Shown: positions 1-6,571 of the stretch, one piece after another
Layout: every line of letters begins with the position of its first letter
Position numbering within the stretch: position 1 is the stretch's first letter
Source of the DNA: Bacilli bacterium
GTDB lineage: Bacteria; Bacillota_I; Bacilli_A; RF39; UBA660
DNA: 6,689 nucleotides
Direction: 5' to 3'
Assembly: GCA_028698535.1 (NCBI GenBank)
Contig: JAQVDA010000039.1
Location: forward strand, 1 to 6,689
Made by a program: the position numbers and the translations under genes
The notes under the pieces: generated by a model
Seen by the model: the letters and a program-made list of their open reading frames with translations, nothing else
What the model was told of the DNA's origin: nothing
Databases searched by the model: none

Positions 1-820
<820 letters not shown>

Positions 821-870
821 AATAATTTTGGTTTTGTTTGTTTTTTCCTAGCTTCTCAAATTGACGTTTT

Positions 871-890
871 GCTCAGTTTTCAAAGATCAT
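871..890 (-). promoter_or_regulatory. rRNA leader boxA antitermination element
   Basis: On the minus strand the leader reads ATGATCTTTGAAAACTGAGC about 50 bases before the 16S start. This matches the boxA-type motif of Bacillus rRNA leaders (TTCTTTGAAAACT in B. subtilis), where the NusB-S10 (NusE) complex binds the nascent RNA to prevent premature termination and help rRNA processing. The role is inferred from motif and position. Confidence 0.75.
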
Positions 891-891
891 T

Positions 892-906
892 AGCGCCTTT
901 TAATAT
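892..906 (-). repeat. 15-base direct repeat, copy in rRNA leader
   Basis: Exact copy of 579-593, lying just upstream of boxA in the transcribed leader. Since both copies are in the same orientation in one transcript, the leader copy could pair with the same downstream 16S arm. That pairing is an inference; chance similarity is not excluded. Confidence 0.7.
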
Positions 907-929
907 GGAAAATAAAAGAACGCGTTATC

Positions 930-976
930 AATATAGCAAATTAACCCTTGTATGTCAACAACTTTTTTCTTTTTTT
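930..976 (-). promoter_or_regulatory. rRNA operon promoter (SigA type) with A-rich upstream element
   Basis: The minus strand has a perfect TTGACA at 958-953, a 17-base spacer and TATATT at 935-930. That predicts a start near 923 and a leader of about 100 bases before the mature 16S. Just upstream (959-976) is a run of A residues broken by a G, placed like the UP element that boosts rRNA promoters through the alpha subunits of RNA polymerase. A second TTGACA (1001-996) has a TATAAT only 9 bases away and is probably not a working promoter in that pairing. Confidence 0.8.
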
Positions 977-1123
977 GTTGATTATATTTAATTCTTGTCA
1001 ACTTTTATTAATTTATCTCCTTTTATTTTACTTTTATTAACTTTTTTATCCTACTTATTTTATGTAAAAAAGATTTAAACATTACGGTTTTTAAGTATAT
1101 TTCTTAATTTTAGTAACAAAAAG

Positions 1124-1153
1124 GAATATTTAACCCACCCTGACAAATAATAT
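1124..1153 (+). promoter_or_regulatory. Candidate sporulation-sigma promoter for the coat gene pair
   Basis: GAATATT at 1124-1130 fits the SigE -35 form recalled from Bacillus, and AATAATAT at 1146-1153 is a weak -10 (first base A instead of C) at 15 bases. The same bases can be read as SigG-like, GAATA then 17 bases then AATAATA. No convincing SigA promoter is seen. The products are coat proteins, so a sporulation sigma is expected, but which one cannot be decided here. Confidence 0.3.
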
Positions 1154-1182
1154 AAAGGAAACAATTTTAAAGGAGGAGAGTA

Positions 1183-1398
1183 ATGAATAATATTCTTGGT
1201 ATGATTTCCACGAAAGATCTATCTTACATTAGTGATATGCTAAGCTGGAATTTCGTACTAGCCAAAAAGGCACTTCATTTTGCAAATGAAGCGTCAGATT
1301 CAGAAGTAATTAATATATTAAATGATATAGCCGATATGCATTATAATCATTATAATATACTTCTAAATTTACTCAATAAGGGGGAGCAAAATGAATAA
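1183..1398 (+). CDS. Small CotF-like spore coat protein (first of pair)
   Basis: This 71-residue, almost wholly helical protein has two predicted helices, roughly residues 8-37 and 40-66, arranged like the ferritin-like hairpin of the CotF (Coat_F) family. It resembles the short partner proteins found beside CotF-type genes in spore formers. It has no Cys, no signal peptide and no membrane segment. It lacks the C-terminal KGWY motif of full CotF proteins, which its downstream neighbour has. The start is supported by a strong ribosome binding site, AAAGGAGG (1169-1176), six bases before ATG. Its stop overlaps the next gene's start by eight bases, so the two are co-translated and probably interact. 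The coat role is inferred from similarity and from the pairing; as a lone sequence it would be hard to name. Confidence 0.6.
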   Translation: MNNILGMISTKDLSYISDMLSWNFVLAKKALHFANEASDSEVINILNDIADMHYNHYNILLNLLNKGEQNE

Positions 1399-1714
1399 CA
1401 ACCAGATACAAAATCCAAAGGAAGAGGTACCTAGCACTATGGAAATGAATGCCAAAGATATTTTAAATGATATTTTAATGTCTGAAAAAAACATCACTAA
1501 TAACTACTCGGTAGCTTTAAACGAAATGAGTAATGAAGCGCTTTATCAACCTCTATTAGAAATATTTACTGAAACACAAAATACCCAAAGAGACTTATTT
1601 GATTTATTATTTAAAAAGGGGTGGTATCCATTAGAGAAGGCTGATCAAAATAAAATAGCCCAAAAATATAATGAATATTCTAATATGAAGCAGGAGCTAG
1701 AAAGGGGAAGTTAA
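1391..1714 (+). CDS. CotF family spore coat protein
   Basis: This 107-residue protein has a clear Coat_F domain. The segment from about residue 20 (NAKDILNDILMSEKNITNNY) through SVALNEMSNEAL, then FTETQNTQRDLFDLLFKKGWYP to about residue 83, follows the family pattern of two helices ending in a GWYP motif. The first 18 residues are a polar tail and the last 25 are charged and helical. Proteins of this family are deposited on the forespore surface by the mother cell and are part of the coat. B. subtilis CotF is a 160-residue precursor that is cleaved; this one is shorter and of the single-domain type common in clostridia and other Bacilli. The ATG lies inside the end of the previous gene (ATGAATAA shared), with an AAGGGGGAG ribosome binding site just before it. 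The gene ends inside a terminator stem. Confidence 0.85.
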   Translation: MNNNQIQNPKEEVPSTMEMNAKDILNDILMSEKNITNNYSVALNEMSNEALYQPLLEIFTETQNTQRDLFDLLFKKGWYPLEKADQNKIAQKYNEYSNMKQELERGS

Positions 1715-1726
1715 TCCCCTTTTTTT
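1701..1726 (+). terminator. Rho-independent terminator of the coat gene pair
   Basis: AAAGGGGA (1701-1708) pairs with TCCCCTTT (1715-1722) across a six-base loop, followed by further T residues to 1726. The stem begins inside the coding sequence and the stop codon lies in the loop. On the minus strand the hairpin directly follows the S41 peptidase stop, but only three T residues follow there, so it would be weak in that direction. Confidence 0.85.
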
Positions 1727-2948
1727 ATTTTAATTGACTTAAGATTTCTAAAGCCTTTTGTAATTGCAAATCATTGGTAGCCGTTGGTTGTTGATAATAA
1801 TCAGTCGGTTGTATTACCTCAGCATCAGGTTTTATACCAGTTCCATTAATCCAATTGCCTTTTGGTGTAAGCCATTTCTGAATAGTATATTTTAACATGC
1901 CCCCATTTTCCAAGCGAACCGTTTGTTGAACCGTGCCTTTACCAAGCGACTTTTCTCCCACAATCGTCGCCCCATAAGATTCCTTTAAGGCTGCCGCCAT
2001 TATTTCGGAAGCCGAAGCACTATATTTGTTAATTAAAACAATGATTGGATAATCCCTTTTTTCATCGGTATATGAATATATCTTTTTGGTGGTGGTGCGA
2101 TTTGCCAATTGGTAGATAACTTTATTTTTATCAAGAAATAATGATATCATTTCTGATACTCTATTTAAATAGCCCCCGGTATTATCCCGAACATCGATAA
2201 TTAAAGAATTTATCTTTTGATTTTCTAATTTAATTAAGCGATCTTTAAACTGCTTATAAGTATTGTCAGAAAACAAGTCAATTTTAATATAACCAATCTT
2301 TTTGTTGTTCTTGGTATGGGTTTGCGTAGTAACCGATTCAATAACAATTTTATTGCGAATAATATCAAAATTGATTTGTTGCTTATCTCTAATAACGGTA
2401 ACAGTTACTTTTGTTTTTGACTTACCTTTAAGTAATGACGCCACTTCCATGGTTGTTAAACCTTCGGTGGGTTTATTATCAACTTTAAAAATAATATCAT
2501 TAGGTTTTAACCCCGCTTCCTGAGCCGGGGAGTTATTAAAAATTTTAACCACAATAACTTTCCCTTCTTCATTAAGGGAAATTTCCGCTCCGATGCCGGA
2601 ATAATCACCCTGCATCCGATCATCAAAAGAAATACTTTGTTCGTCATCCATAAAAAGAGAATAAGGATCCTCTAAGGAATCTAACATTGACTTAATCGCA
2701 CTATTGATAAGAGTAGCTTGATCAACTTCTTCATAATAGTTATTGATAATTAAATTGTAGGTATCTACTAATTGTTTAATACTATCATCAATTAATACAT
2801 CATTACGACAACTTATTAAAGCCTGTTTACTATTATCAATAAAAATAATGCTGGCACCAATAACAATTCCTAAAATAGTTGTTACCACCATAATGAAAAT
2901 AACTTCTACTAATCTAAAGCCGGTTTTATGACTGTTGGTTGTCTTCAT
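1725..2948 (-). CDS. S41 family carboxyl-terminal processing peptidase (CtpA/CtpB-like)
   Basis: A membrane-anchored serine protease of 407 residues that would act outside the membrane. In order: a short N-terminus with a hydrophobic anchor (about 12-37), a helical region with DPYSLFM (about 95-101), a PDZ domain starting GDYSGIGAEIS (about 114-195), and the S41 catalytic domain (about 205-375). The Ser/Lys pair is visible: Ser312 in SASASEI and Lys337 in LGKGTVQ, with Gln341 four residues on, the same spacing as in B. subtilis CtpB, which trims SpoIVFA during SigK activation. I chose the ATG at 2948 because AGGAGGTG and AGGTGA lie just before it; the in-frame ATG pair at 2987/2984 has no ribosome binding site. 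The N-terminus TGFRLVEVIFIMVV looks like a type IV pilin signal. Sporulation neighbours and a SigE-like promoter favour a CtpB-type role, but a general processing protease is possible. Confidence 0.92.
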   Translation of the reverse strand: MKTTNSHKTGFRLVEVIFIMVVTTILGIVIGASIIFIDNSKQALISCRNDVLIDDSIKQLVDTYNLIINNYYEEVDQATLINSAIKSMLDSLEDPYSLFMDDEQSISFDDRMQGDYSGIGAEISLNEEGKVIVVKIFNNSPAQEAGLKPNDIIFKVDNKPTEGLTTMEVASLLKGKSKTKVTVTVIRDKQQINFDIIRNKIVIESVTTQTHTKNNKKIGYIKIDLFSDNTYKQFKDRLIKLENQKINSLIIDVRDNTGGYLNRVSEMISLFLDKNKVIYQLANRTTTKKIYSYTDEKRDYPIIVLINKYSASASEIMAAALKESYGATIVGEKSLGKGTVQQTVRLENGGMLKYTIQKWLTPKGNWINGTGIKPDAEVIQPTDYYQQPTATNDLQLQKALEILSQLK

Positions 2949-3066
2949 TATCTCACCTACACCTCCTAATAAATGTTTAAGCATCATTTCGGTTTATAAA
3001 AACAAATTAATTTAATACATTTTAATAAGGATTGTTTAATCAAAAGGACCGCTAAAACCTATATTA

Positions 3067-3095
3067 ATAATATGGAATAAAGATAAGTTTTATAC
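3067..3095 (-). promoter_or_regulatory. Candidate SigE-like promoter of the S41 peptidase gene
   Basis: The minus strand reads GTATAAA (3095-3089), 14 bases, CATATTAT (3074-3067). The -10 matches the recalled SigE consensus CATACAMT at six of eight positions and the spacer is right; the -35 is weaker. It sits about 120 bases upstream of the chosen start. Confidence 0.4.
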
Positions 3096-3102
3096 ACTTT
3101 TT

Positions 3103-3609
3103 CTAATTAACCCCGAGTAATGTTTTACTGATAGCCGTCACTCCTTCAACCGCTAAAATATTTTGACCATCTTTCACTTTGATTAAAGTGACATCTTTAA
3201 CTTGCAATTCTTTTATATTGCTAGTATTAATCTTGCTAACATCACTCTTAATAGTTTTGTTAAAGTGGTTTCCTAAATTAACTTCATATAATTTTGTTAG
3301 AGTTGCCGTTTCATTGGCAAAATATTGATCAATCAATGATTTAATAATACTAGAATCGTGGTTATTAAAATCATAAATGATAACATAATATTGCGGCTCT
3401 AATTTATTAAATATTTCGCCGGCTAATATTTCTTGATATTGAATAGCAGTATTATCATTTCCTGTTTTATCTTTTTTATTTAACTTTATTTCCCCAGTTA
3501 TCAGCGCCGTAATTAAATACATTAAGATAAAAAAGATTAGGATAAAAGCTAATGTTTTAATGGTTGATGTTACTTCTATATTGTTTTTTATATCGGGCTT
3601 TCTTTTCAC
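3103..3609 (-). CDS. Membrane-anchored small protein, possible degenerate thioredoxin-like domain
   Basis: I do not recognise a named family with certainty. The 168-residue protein has a basic N-terminus, one membrane helix (about residues 19-38, AFILIFFILMYLITALITG) and an extracytoplasmic domain of about 125 residues. That domain has an order suggestive of a thioredoxin fold: a strand YYVIIYDF, a helix DSSIIKSLIDQYF, a strand LTKLYEVNL, then DVTLIKVKDGQNI with a final helix. It has no Cys at all, and Asp-Val stands where thioredoxins have the cis-Pro, so it cannot be a redox enzyme. Start choice: the track-length start would be a GTG at 3618 that lies inside the ribosome binding site AAAGGTG (3622-3616); the GTG at 3609, six bases after that site, is better. 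It is flanked by terminator and promoter signals, so it is probably transcribed alone. Confidence 0.65.
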   Translation of the reverse strand: MKRKPDIKNNIEVTSTIKTLAFILIFFILMYLITALITGEIKLNKKDKTGNDNTAIQYQEILAGEIFNKLEPQYYVIIYDFNNHDSSIIKSLIDQYFANETATLTKLYEVNLGNHFNKTIKSDVSKINTSNIKELQVKDVTLIKVKDGQNILAVEGVTAISKTLLGVN

Positions 3610-3626
3610 TCTTATCACCTTTATTT

Positions 3627-3635
3627 ATTATAACA
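3627..3635 (-). promoter_or_regulatory. Possible extended -10 promoter for the 168-residue protein gene
   Basis: The minus strand has TGTTATAAT (3635-3627), an extended -10 of SigA type, with no good -35 (TTATCT at best). The predicted start would fall at about 3620, at the ribosome binding site itself, which makes it doubtful. No sporulation-sigma site is evident upstream. Confidence 0.25.
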
Positions 3636-3774
3636 TACAATAAAAAAAATAGATAAAATTGTATTGAAGATTGTGTAAATTGTGTTTCGGGGTAGGGGAA
3701 AGTTTAAAATCTTTACAATATCAATCTTTTAACTAGCTCGATAATAGTGATTATACTTTCAGTTTTAATAAAAG

Positions 3775-3805
3775 AAAAGATTAGTAATTTGATTACTAAT
3801 CTTTT
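3775..3805 (-). terminator. Hairpin terminator after the YdcC-like gene
   Basis: A perfect 14-base inverted repeat, AAAAGATTAGTAAT (3775-3788) and its complement (3792-3805) with a three-base loop, lies 20 bases past the lipoprotein stop. The minus-strand product ends in TTTTCTTTTATT, as expected for a terminator. The stem is AT-rich and symmetrical, so it could also act on plus-strand transcripts. Confidence 0.7.
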
Positions 3806-3824
3806 ATTAATTTAACACGGATAT

Positions 3825-4823
3825 CTATTTAGCTACTGGCAAGACCCCGATTGATTTGGCGATGGTTAATAATTCGTTTTTATCTAAAACGGAAGAGACA
3901 ATATAGTATTCAATCCCGTTACTAATCCAGTTAATAGAAGAATCGGAGATTGACCCTACTGTATCAACTAATAATTCAGGGTCCCCATAAACTGGGACTA
4001 TCAAACCATCTGTTTCATAATGAGCGGTCTCTTCAATTAGCATAAAGGGATAATCACCTTCAAAAGTTAGGATAAAGCGTTCCCCGTTCGTTTTAGCAAT
4101 TTTATCCTTGCCTGATAAGTAAGTTTTATCTGGTATATATAATGGATATATTATCTCCTTTAAGGCTGTTACATCAGCTACTTTTTCTTGTTCTAAACCA
4201 ACCTTCATATTTTCACTTAGGGAAAAATAATTATTATCAAAAGTAGCTTTCATATCAACCGAACTAAATTTCATCTTTATTTGGGGATTATCATGGTCGT
4301 CTAAAACATGAACTTCTTTAAAATTTAATTTCTTATCTAAATAAATAATTTGTTTTACTAGGCGTCGATTATTTGGATAGTTAACTTTAGTCTTAAAAAT
4401 ATAATAATTATCCTTTTCCTCAAAAGTTCTGTTGTTATCATCTTTTAAATCTTTTATTAATGACTGTATTAAATAGACTTGGGAATTATTATATGGCCAT
4501 TCGCTTTGAAATTTAAAACTTTTATTTAATGAGGGCGTTAAAACATATACCCCCTCATTATTTTTAAGGATTATTTGTTCATGATTATTAGCTTTGTTTT
4601 TTAAGTTTACTCGGTAAAAATTTTTCTTTTCAAAGGAAACGCTAACATCATAGTTAAAAACATCATCATTATTGGTTATCTCCATTTCTCCTTCTAAATA
4701 ATAACCCTTAGTACTATCTAATTGCTTAGTTAAATCCCTAATAATATCCTTATCATTATATTTTCCACAACCAGCCAGAAAAAAGACCGTCAATATAAAA
4801 CTCCATAATAATATTTTCTTCAT
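3825..4823 (-). CDS. ydcC: YdcC-like sporulation lipoprotein (LolA-like fold)
   Basis: A 332-residue lipoprotein: basic start MKK, hydrophobic helix, and lipobox LAGC with the lipid-bearing Cys19. Residues about 25-205 form a LolA/LppX-like beta sheet domain of the type called outer membrane lipoprotein carrier protein in databases, although this organism appears to have no outer membrane. The stretch NNEGVYVLTPSLNKSFKFQ followed by SEWPYNNSQVYL (about 88-118) is the hallmark of the B. subtilis YdcC group, a SigE-regulon protein of similar length (about 340) and unknown biochemical role. Residues about 225-332 resemble the DUF4367-type domain (NWISNGIEYYIVSS near 298-311). The start has the ribosome binding site AGGTGAGGTGA four bases before ATG, and a good SigE-like promoter lies upstream. 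It is followed by a terminator, so it is likely monocistronic, made in the mother cell and anchored in the envelope. Confidence 0.82.
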   Translation of the reverse strand: MKKILLWSFILTVFFLAGCGKYNDKDIIRDLTKQLDSTKGYYLEGEMEITNNDDVFNYDVSVSFEKKNFYRVNLKNKANNHEQIILKNNEGVYVLTPSLNKSFKFQSEWPYNNSQVYLIQSLIKDLKDDNNRTFEEKDNYYIFKTKVNYPNNRRLVKQIIYLDKKLNFKEVHVLDDHDNPQIKMKFSSVDMKATFDNNYFSLSENMKVGLEQEKVADVTALKEIIYPLYIPDKTYLSGKDKIAKTNGERFILTFEGDYPFMLIEETAHYETDGLIVPVYGDPELLVDTVGSISDSSINWISNGIEYYIVSSVLDKNELLTIAKSIGVLPVAK

Positions 4824-4853
4824 ATATTCACCTCACCTGTTTGCTTTCTATAA

Positions 4854-4882
4854 ATTATATGGATATTGTTTTTTGATTATTC
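4854..4882 (-). promoter_or_regulatory. SigE-like promoter of the YdcC-like gene
   Basis: On the minus strand GAATAAT (4882-4876), a 14-base spacer and CATATAAT (4861-4854). This matches the recalled SigE pattern KMATATW-N14-CATACAMT at six of seven and seven of eight positions. The predicted start is about 25 bases before ATG. Its target is a homologue of a SigE-controlled gene, which supports the call. Confidence 0.6.
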
Positions 4883-4890
4883 ATGAATAA
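4877..4890. repeat. 14-base perfect palindrome between divergent genes
   Basis: TTATTCATGAATAA reads the same on both strands. It overlaps the -35 of the YdcC-like gene's promoter and lies about 45 bases before the DUF378 start, a position suited to an operator. Such AT-rich palindromes also arise by chance at about this frequency. Confidence 0.3.
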
Positions 4891-4934
4891 AACGAAAAAA
4901 AATGTTTATGATAAATATTGAAAGGAAGGATAAG

Positions 4935-5141
4935 ATGGAGACATTACAAAAAACAGCTTTAATATTAACTATTATTGGCGCTTTAAATTGGGGTCTTATT
5001 GGTGTTTTTGAATTTGACTTAGTCGCATCATTGTTTGGTGGCATGAATACCGCCTTAGCTAGAATTGTATATGCTTTAATTGGGCTCGCCGGTTTAATTA
5101 ATATTGGGTTGTTATTTGCGGAGGAACCAACAAGAAAATAA
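4935..5141 (+). CDS. DUF378 family small membrane protein
   Basis: A 68-residue protein with two membrane helices, about residues 5-27 and 38-59. The first carries the DUF378 signature ALNWGLIGVFEFDLVASLFG and the second VYALIGLAGLINIGLLF follows it, as is usual for this family of small bacterial membrane proteins of unknown function. The family is normally 60-80 residues, so this is complete. I start it at the ATG at 4935 because AAAGGAAGGA lies just before; the in-frame ATGs at 4902 and 4908 have no ribosome binding site. It is divergent from the YdcC-like gene and its transcript meets cdaR tail to tail. No clear promoter is visible, and nothing ties it to its neighbours functionally. Confidence 0.85.
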   Translation: METLQKTALILTIIGALNWGLIGVFEFDLVASLFGGMNTALARIVYALIGLAGLINIGLLFAEEPTRK

Positions 5142-5171
5142 TAAAACTAAATTTTTATATAAAATAAAAAA

Positions 5172-5196
5172 GATTCCGTTACCGGAATCCCTTTTT
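5172..5196. terminator. Bidirectional terminator between DUF378 gene and cdaR
   Basis: GATTCCG (5172-5178) pairs with CGGAATC (5183-5189) over a four-base loop. Minus-strand transcripts from cdaR run into TTTTTTATTTTA right after the stem, a strong terminator. Plus-strand transcripts from the DUF378 gene meet CC then TTTTT, a weaker one. Confidence 0.85.
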
Positions 5197-5203
5197 GCTT
5201 CTA

Positions 5204-6571
5204 TTATTGTTTAATAATTCTAACTTTAACCTTCTTCGTCTTAGGTGTATAGGTAGCTCTTAAATCATCGCCATACACAGCCACCTCAACTTCGTGTTGG
5301 CCCACGCCATAACCGCTTAAATCAACATAAGCATATATTGCTTTATGGTCAAGTTCAGCCAGAACATGTTTAGTGCCCTTAACAACAACTGATATCTCCG
5401 TATCAGCGGCAGATAAAGCTTGAACGCTTAAATTATCCGCTAAACTACGGTGTTCGATTTTAATATTAGGTATTTCTTGATTAACTTCTTCACCTAAGGT
5501 AACACTAACGGTTACATTGGCAACTGAAATATGCTTCGCACCACTTGGTTTTTTGAGAGTAACATTAAACTCTTTAGCGGCACTTAACTTATCAACATCT
5601 ATTTCGACGGTGATATAGTTTATCTCTGTTAATGTTTTTTGATCGGCATAAACAATAACATCAGTTTTGTCAGCGCTCATTGATTCAATCGCTTTACCAA
5701 AACTAACCTCTCCCACGGGAATTATTTTAATTGGGACTTGTTTATTAGGTGAGGTTATTTCAATAGTGGCTTTTACCTTCGCTGGGACAATCTCAACATC
5801 AACCTGATTTCCTTTTTGGTCATAGGCTATAAGGGCAATATCTTCTAGTGTTAGGGTCCCGACAACTGGTTTAGATATATTTTCAATATCAATCATAGCC
5901 TTAATAACCGCTACTTTATCAATAGTATGTTGAGCCCCTTTAATGATGACTTCCGTCTTATCTATTTCACTTTGTTCTATGATTAACTTTGGATCTAGTT
6001 TCTCTTCATGAAGTAAATCAATCCCGACACCCCTTACGACTGATACTTTAGGATATATAACAATGGTAGTAAAAGAGGGATCTAATTTATAATCAATAGA
6101 GGTTAGAGGGTGACTGTAGCGAATAGGAACGCGATGTGTTCCTGGTTTTAAACCAGATAAATCAATATTAACCTCTTGAATAGGCAATTGTTTAGCTAAG
6201 TATAGATCGGCTCTTCGACCGATTAAGGTAATATCCACAACATCAGGAATCCCTTCAACAACAAAAGCTTCCTCATTATAAATTGCTTTAACGGGTTGAT
6301 TATATAAAACTTCCGCTGAACTTTCAATAAATAAATTAGCCTTATTATCAACAATAAAAAACATGATTAAGGCCAAGGCCAACGATATGAGAATTAAAGA
6401 ATGTTTTTGGGTTAAAAGTCGCTCCGTTCTTTTTTTATTATCTTTTAAGAGCGTTGTTATTAACATCACCGCTTTAGTAATAGGGATAATTATCTGTTGG
6501 TCAATAAACAAACCTATTTTAGTGACTATATTGGCTAACAAAGAACTAATTAGTTTTATTATTTTCTTCAT
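5204..6571 (-). CDS. cdaR: CdaR (YbbR-domain) regulator of cyclic-di-AMP synthase CdaA
   Basis: A 455-residue, single-pass membrane protein. Residues 1-50 are an amphipathic, cytoplasmic N-terminal segment, followed by one membrane helix (about 57-74, SLILISLALALIMFFIVDN). The rest is outside and is built of four YbbR domains (roughly 87-175, 178-271, 275-360, 365-453), each starting with a PV.I or IPNI-type strand and containing the (A/I)xV.(V/I)xG turn, such as VVDITLIG, TEVIIKGAQ, TDVIVYADQ and TEISVVVKG. CdaR binds the membrane-bound diadenylate cyclase CdaA and modulates its output of c-di-AMP, which controls potassium and osmotic balance and cell-wall state. It overlaps the preceding gene by 26 bases, as expected for a coupled cdaAR pair. 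The N-terminal segment before the membrane helix is about 50 residues longer than in B. subtilis, where the helix is close to the start. A strong terminator follows. Confidence 0.93.
   Translation of the reverse strand: MKKIIKLISSLLANIVTKIGLFIDQQIIIPITKAVMLITTLLKDNKKRTERLLTQKHSLILISLALALIMFFIVDNKANLFIESSAEVLYNQPVKAIYNEEAFVVEGIPDVVDITLIGRRADLYLAKQLPIQEVNIDLSGLKPGTHRVPIRYSHPLTSIDYKLDPSFTTIVIYPKVSVVRGVGIDLLHEEKLDPKLIIEQSEIDKTEVIIKGAQHTIDKVAVIKAMIDIENISKPVVGTLTLEDIALIAYDQKGNQVDVEIVPAKVKATIEITSPNKQVPIKIIPVGEVSFGKAIESMSADKTDVIVYADQKTLTEINYITVEIDVDKLSAAKEFNVTLKKPSGAKHISVANVTVSVTLGEEVNQEIPNIKIEHRSLADNLSVQALSAADTEISVVVKGTKHVLAELDHKAIYAYVDLSGYGVGQHEVEVAVYGDDLRATYTPKTKKVKVRIIKQ

Larger units (their letters stand above)
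821..1182. other. Divergent intergenic region between rRNA operon and coat genes
   Basis: This stretch of about 360 bases has no credible gene. It is very AT-rich and holds, from left to right, the transcribed rRNA leader with boxA (to about 923), the SigA-type rRNA promoter with an A-rich upstream element (930-976), a featureless T-rich stretch (about 1002-1120), and a weak sporulation-type promoter plus strong ribosome binding site for the coat genes. A reading frame of 89 codons starting at 722 crosses from the 16S into this region but is an rRNA artefact. Confidence 0.8.

Noticed and set aside
981..1001. Second rRNA promoter, TTGACA (1001-996) with TATAAT (986-981), minus strand
   Set aside because: The two boxes are only 9 bases apart, too close to work together, and neither has a good partner at 16-18 bases.
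2302..2523. 73-codon hydrophobic frame antisense to the S41 peptidase
   Set aside because: It is a shadow of the PDZ and linker coding region, with no start signals.
2949..2987. Longer start for the S41 peptidase (adds 13 residues)
   Set aside because: No ribosome binding site before the ATG pair, while the later ATG has AGGAGGTG and AGGTGA just upstream.
3634..3641. Perfect SigE -10 (CATACAAT) on the plus strand
   Set aside because: No matching -35 at 13-15 bases upstream, and no plus-strand gene follows; probably chance.
3636..3774. Possible small RNA or extra gene around the G-rich patch at 3686-3701
   Set aside because: No hairpin with a T-tail of its own, no good promoter pair and no frame with a ribosome binding site; most likely plain spacer.
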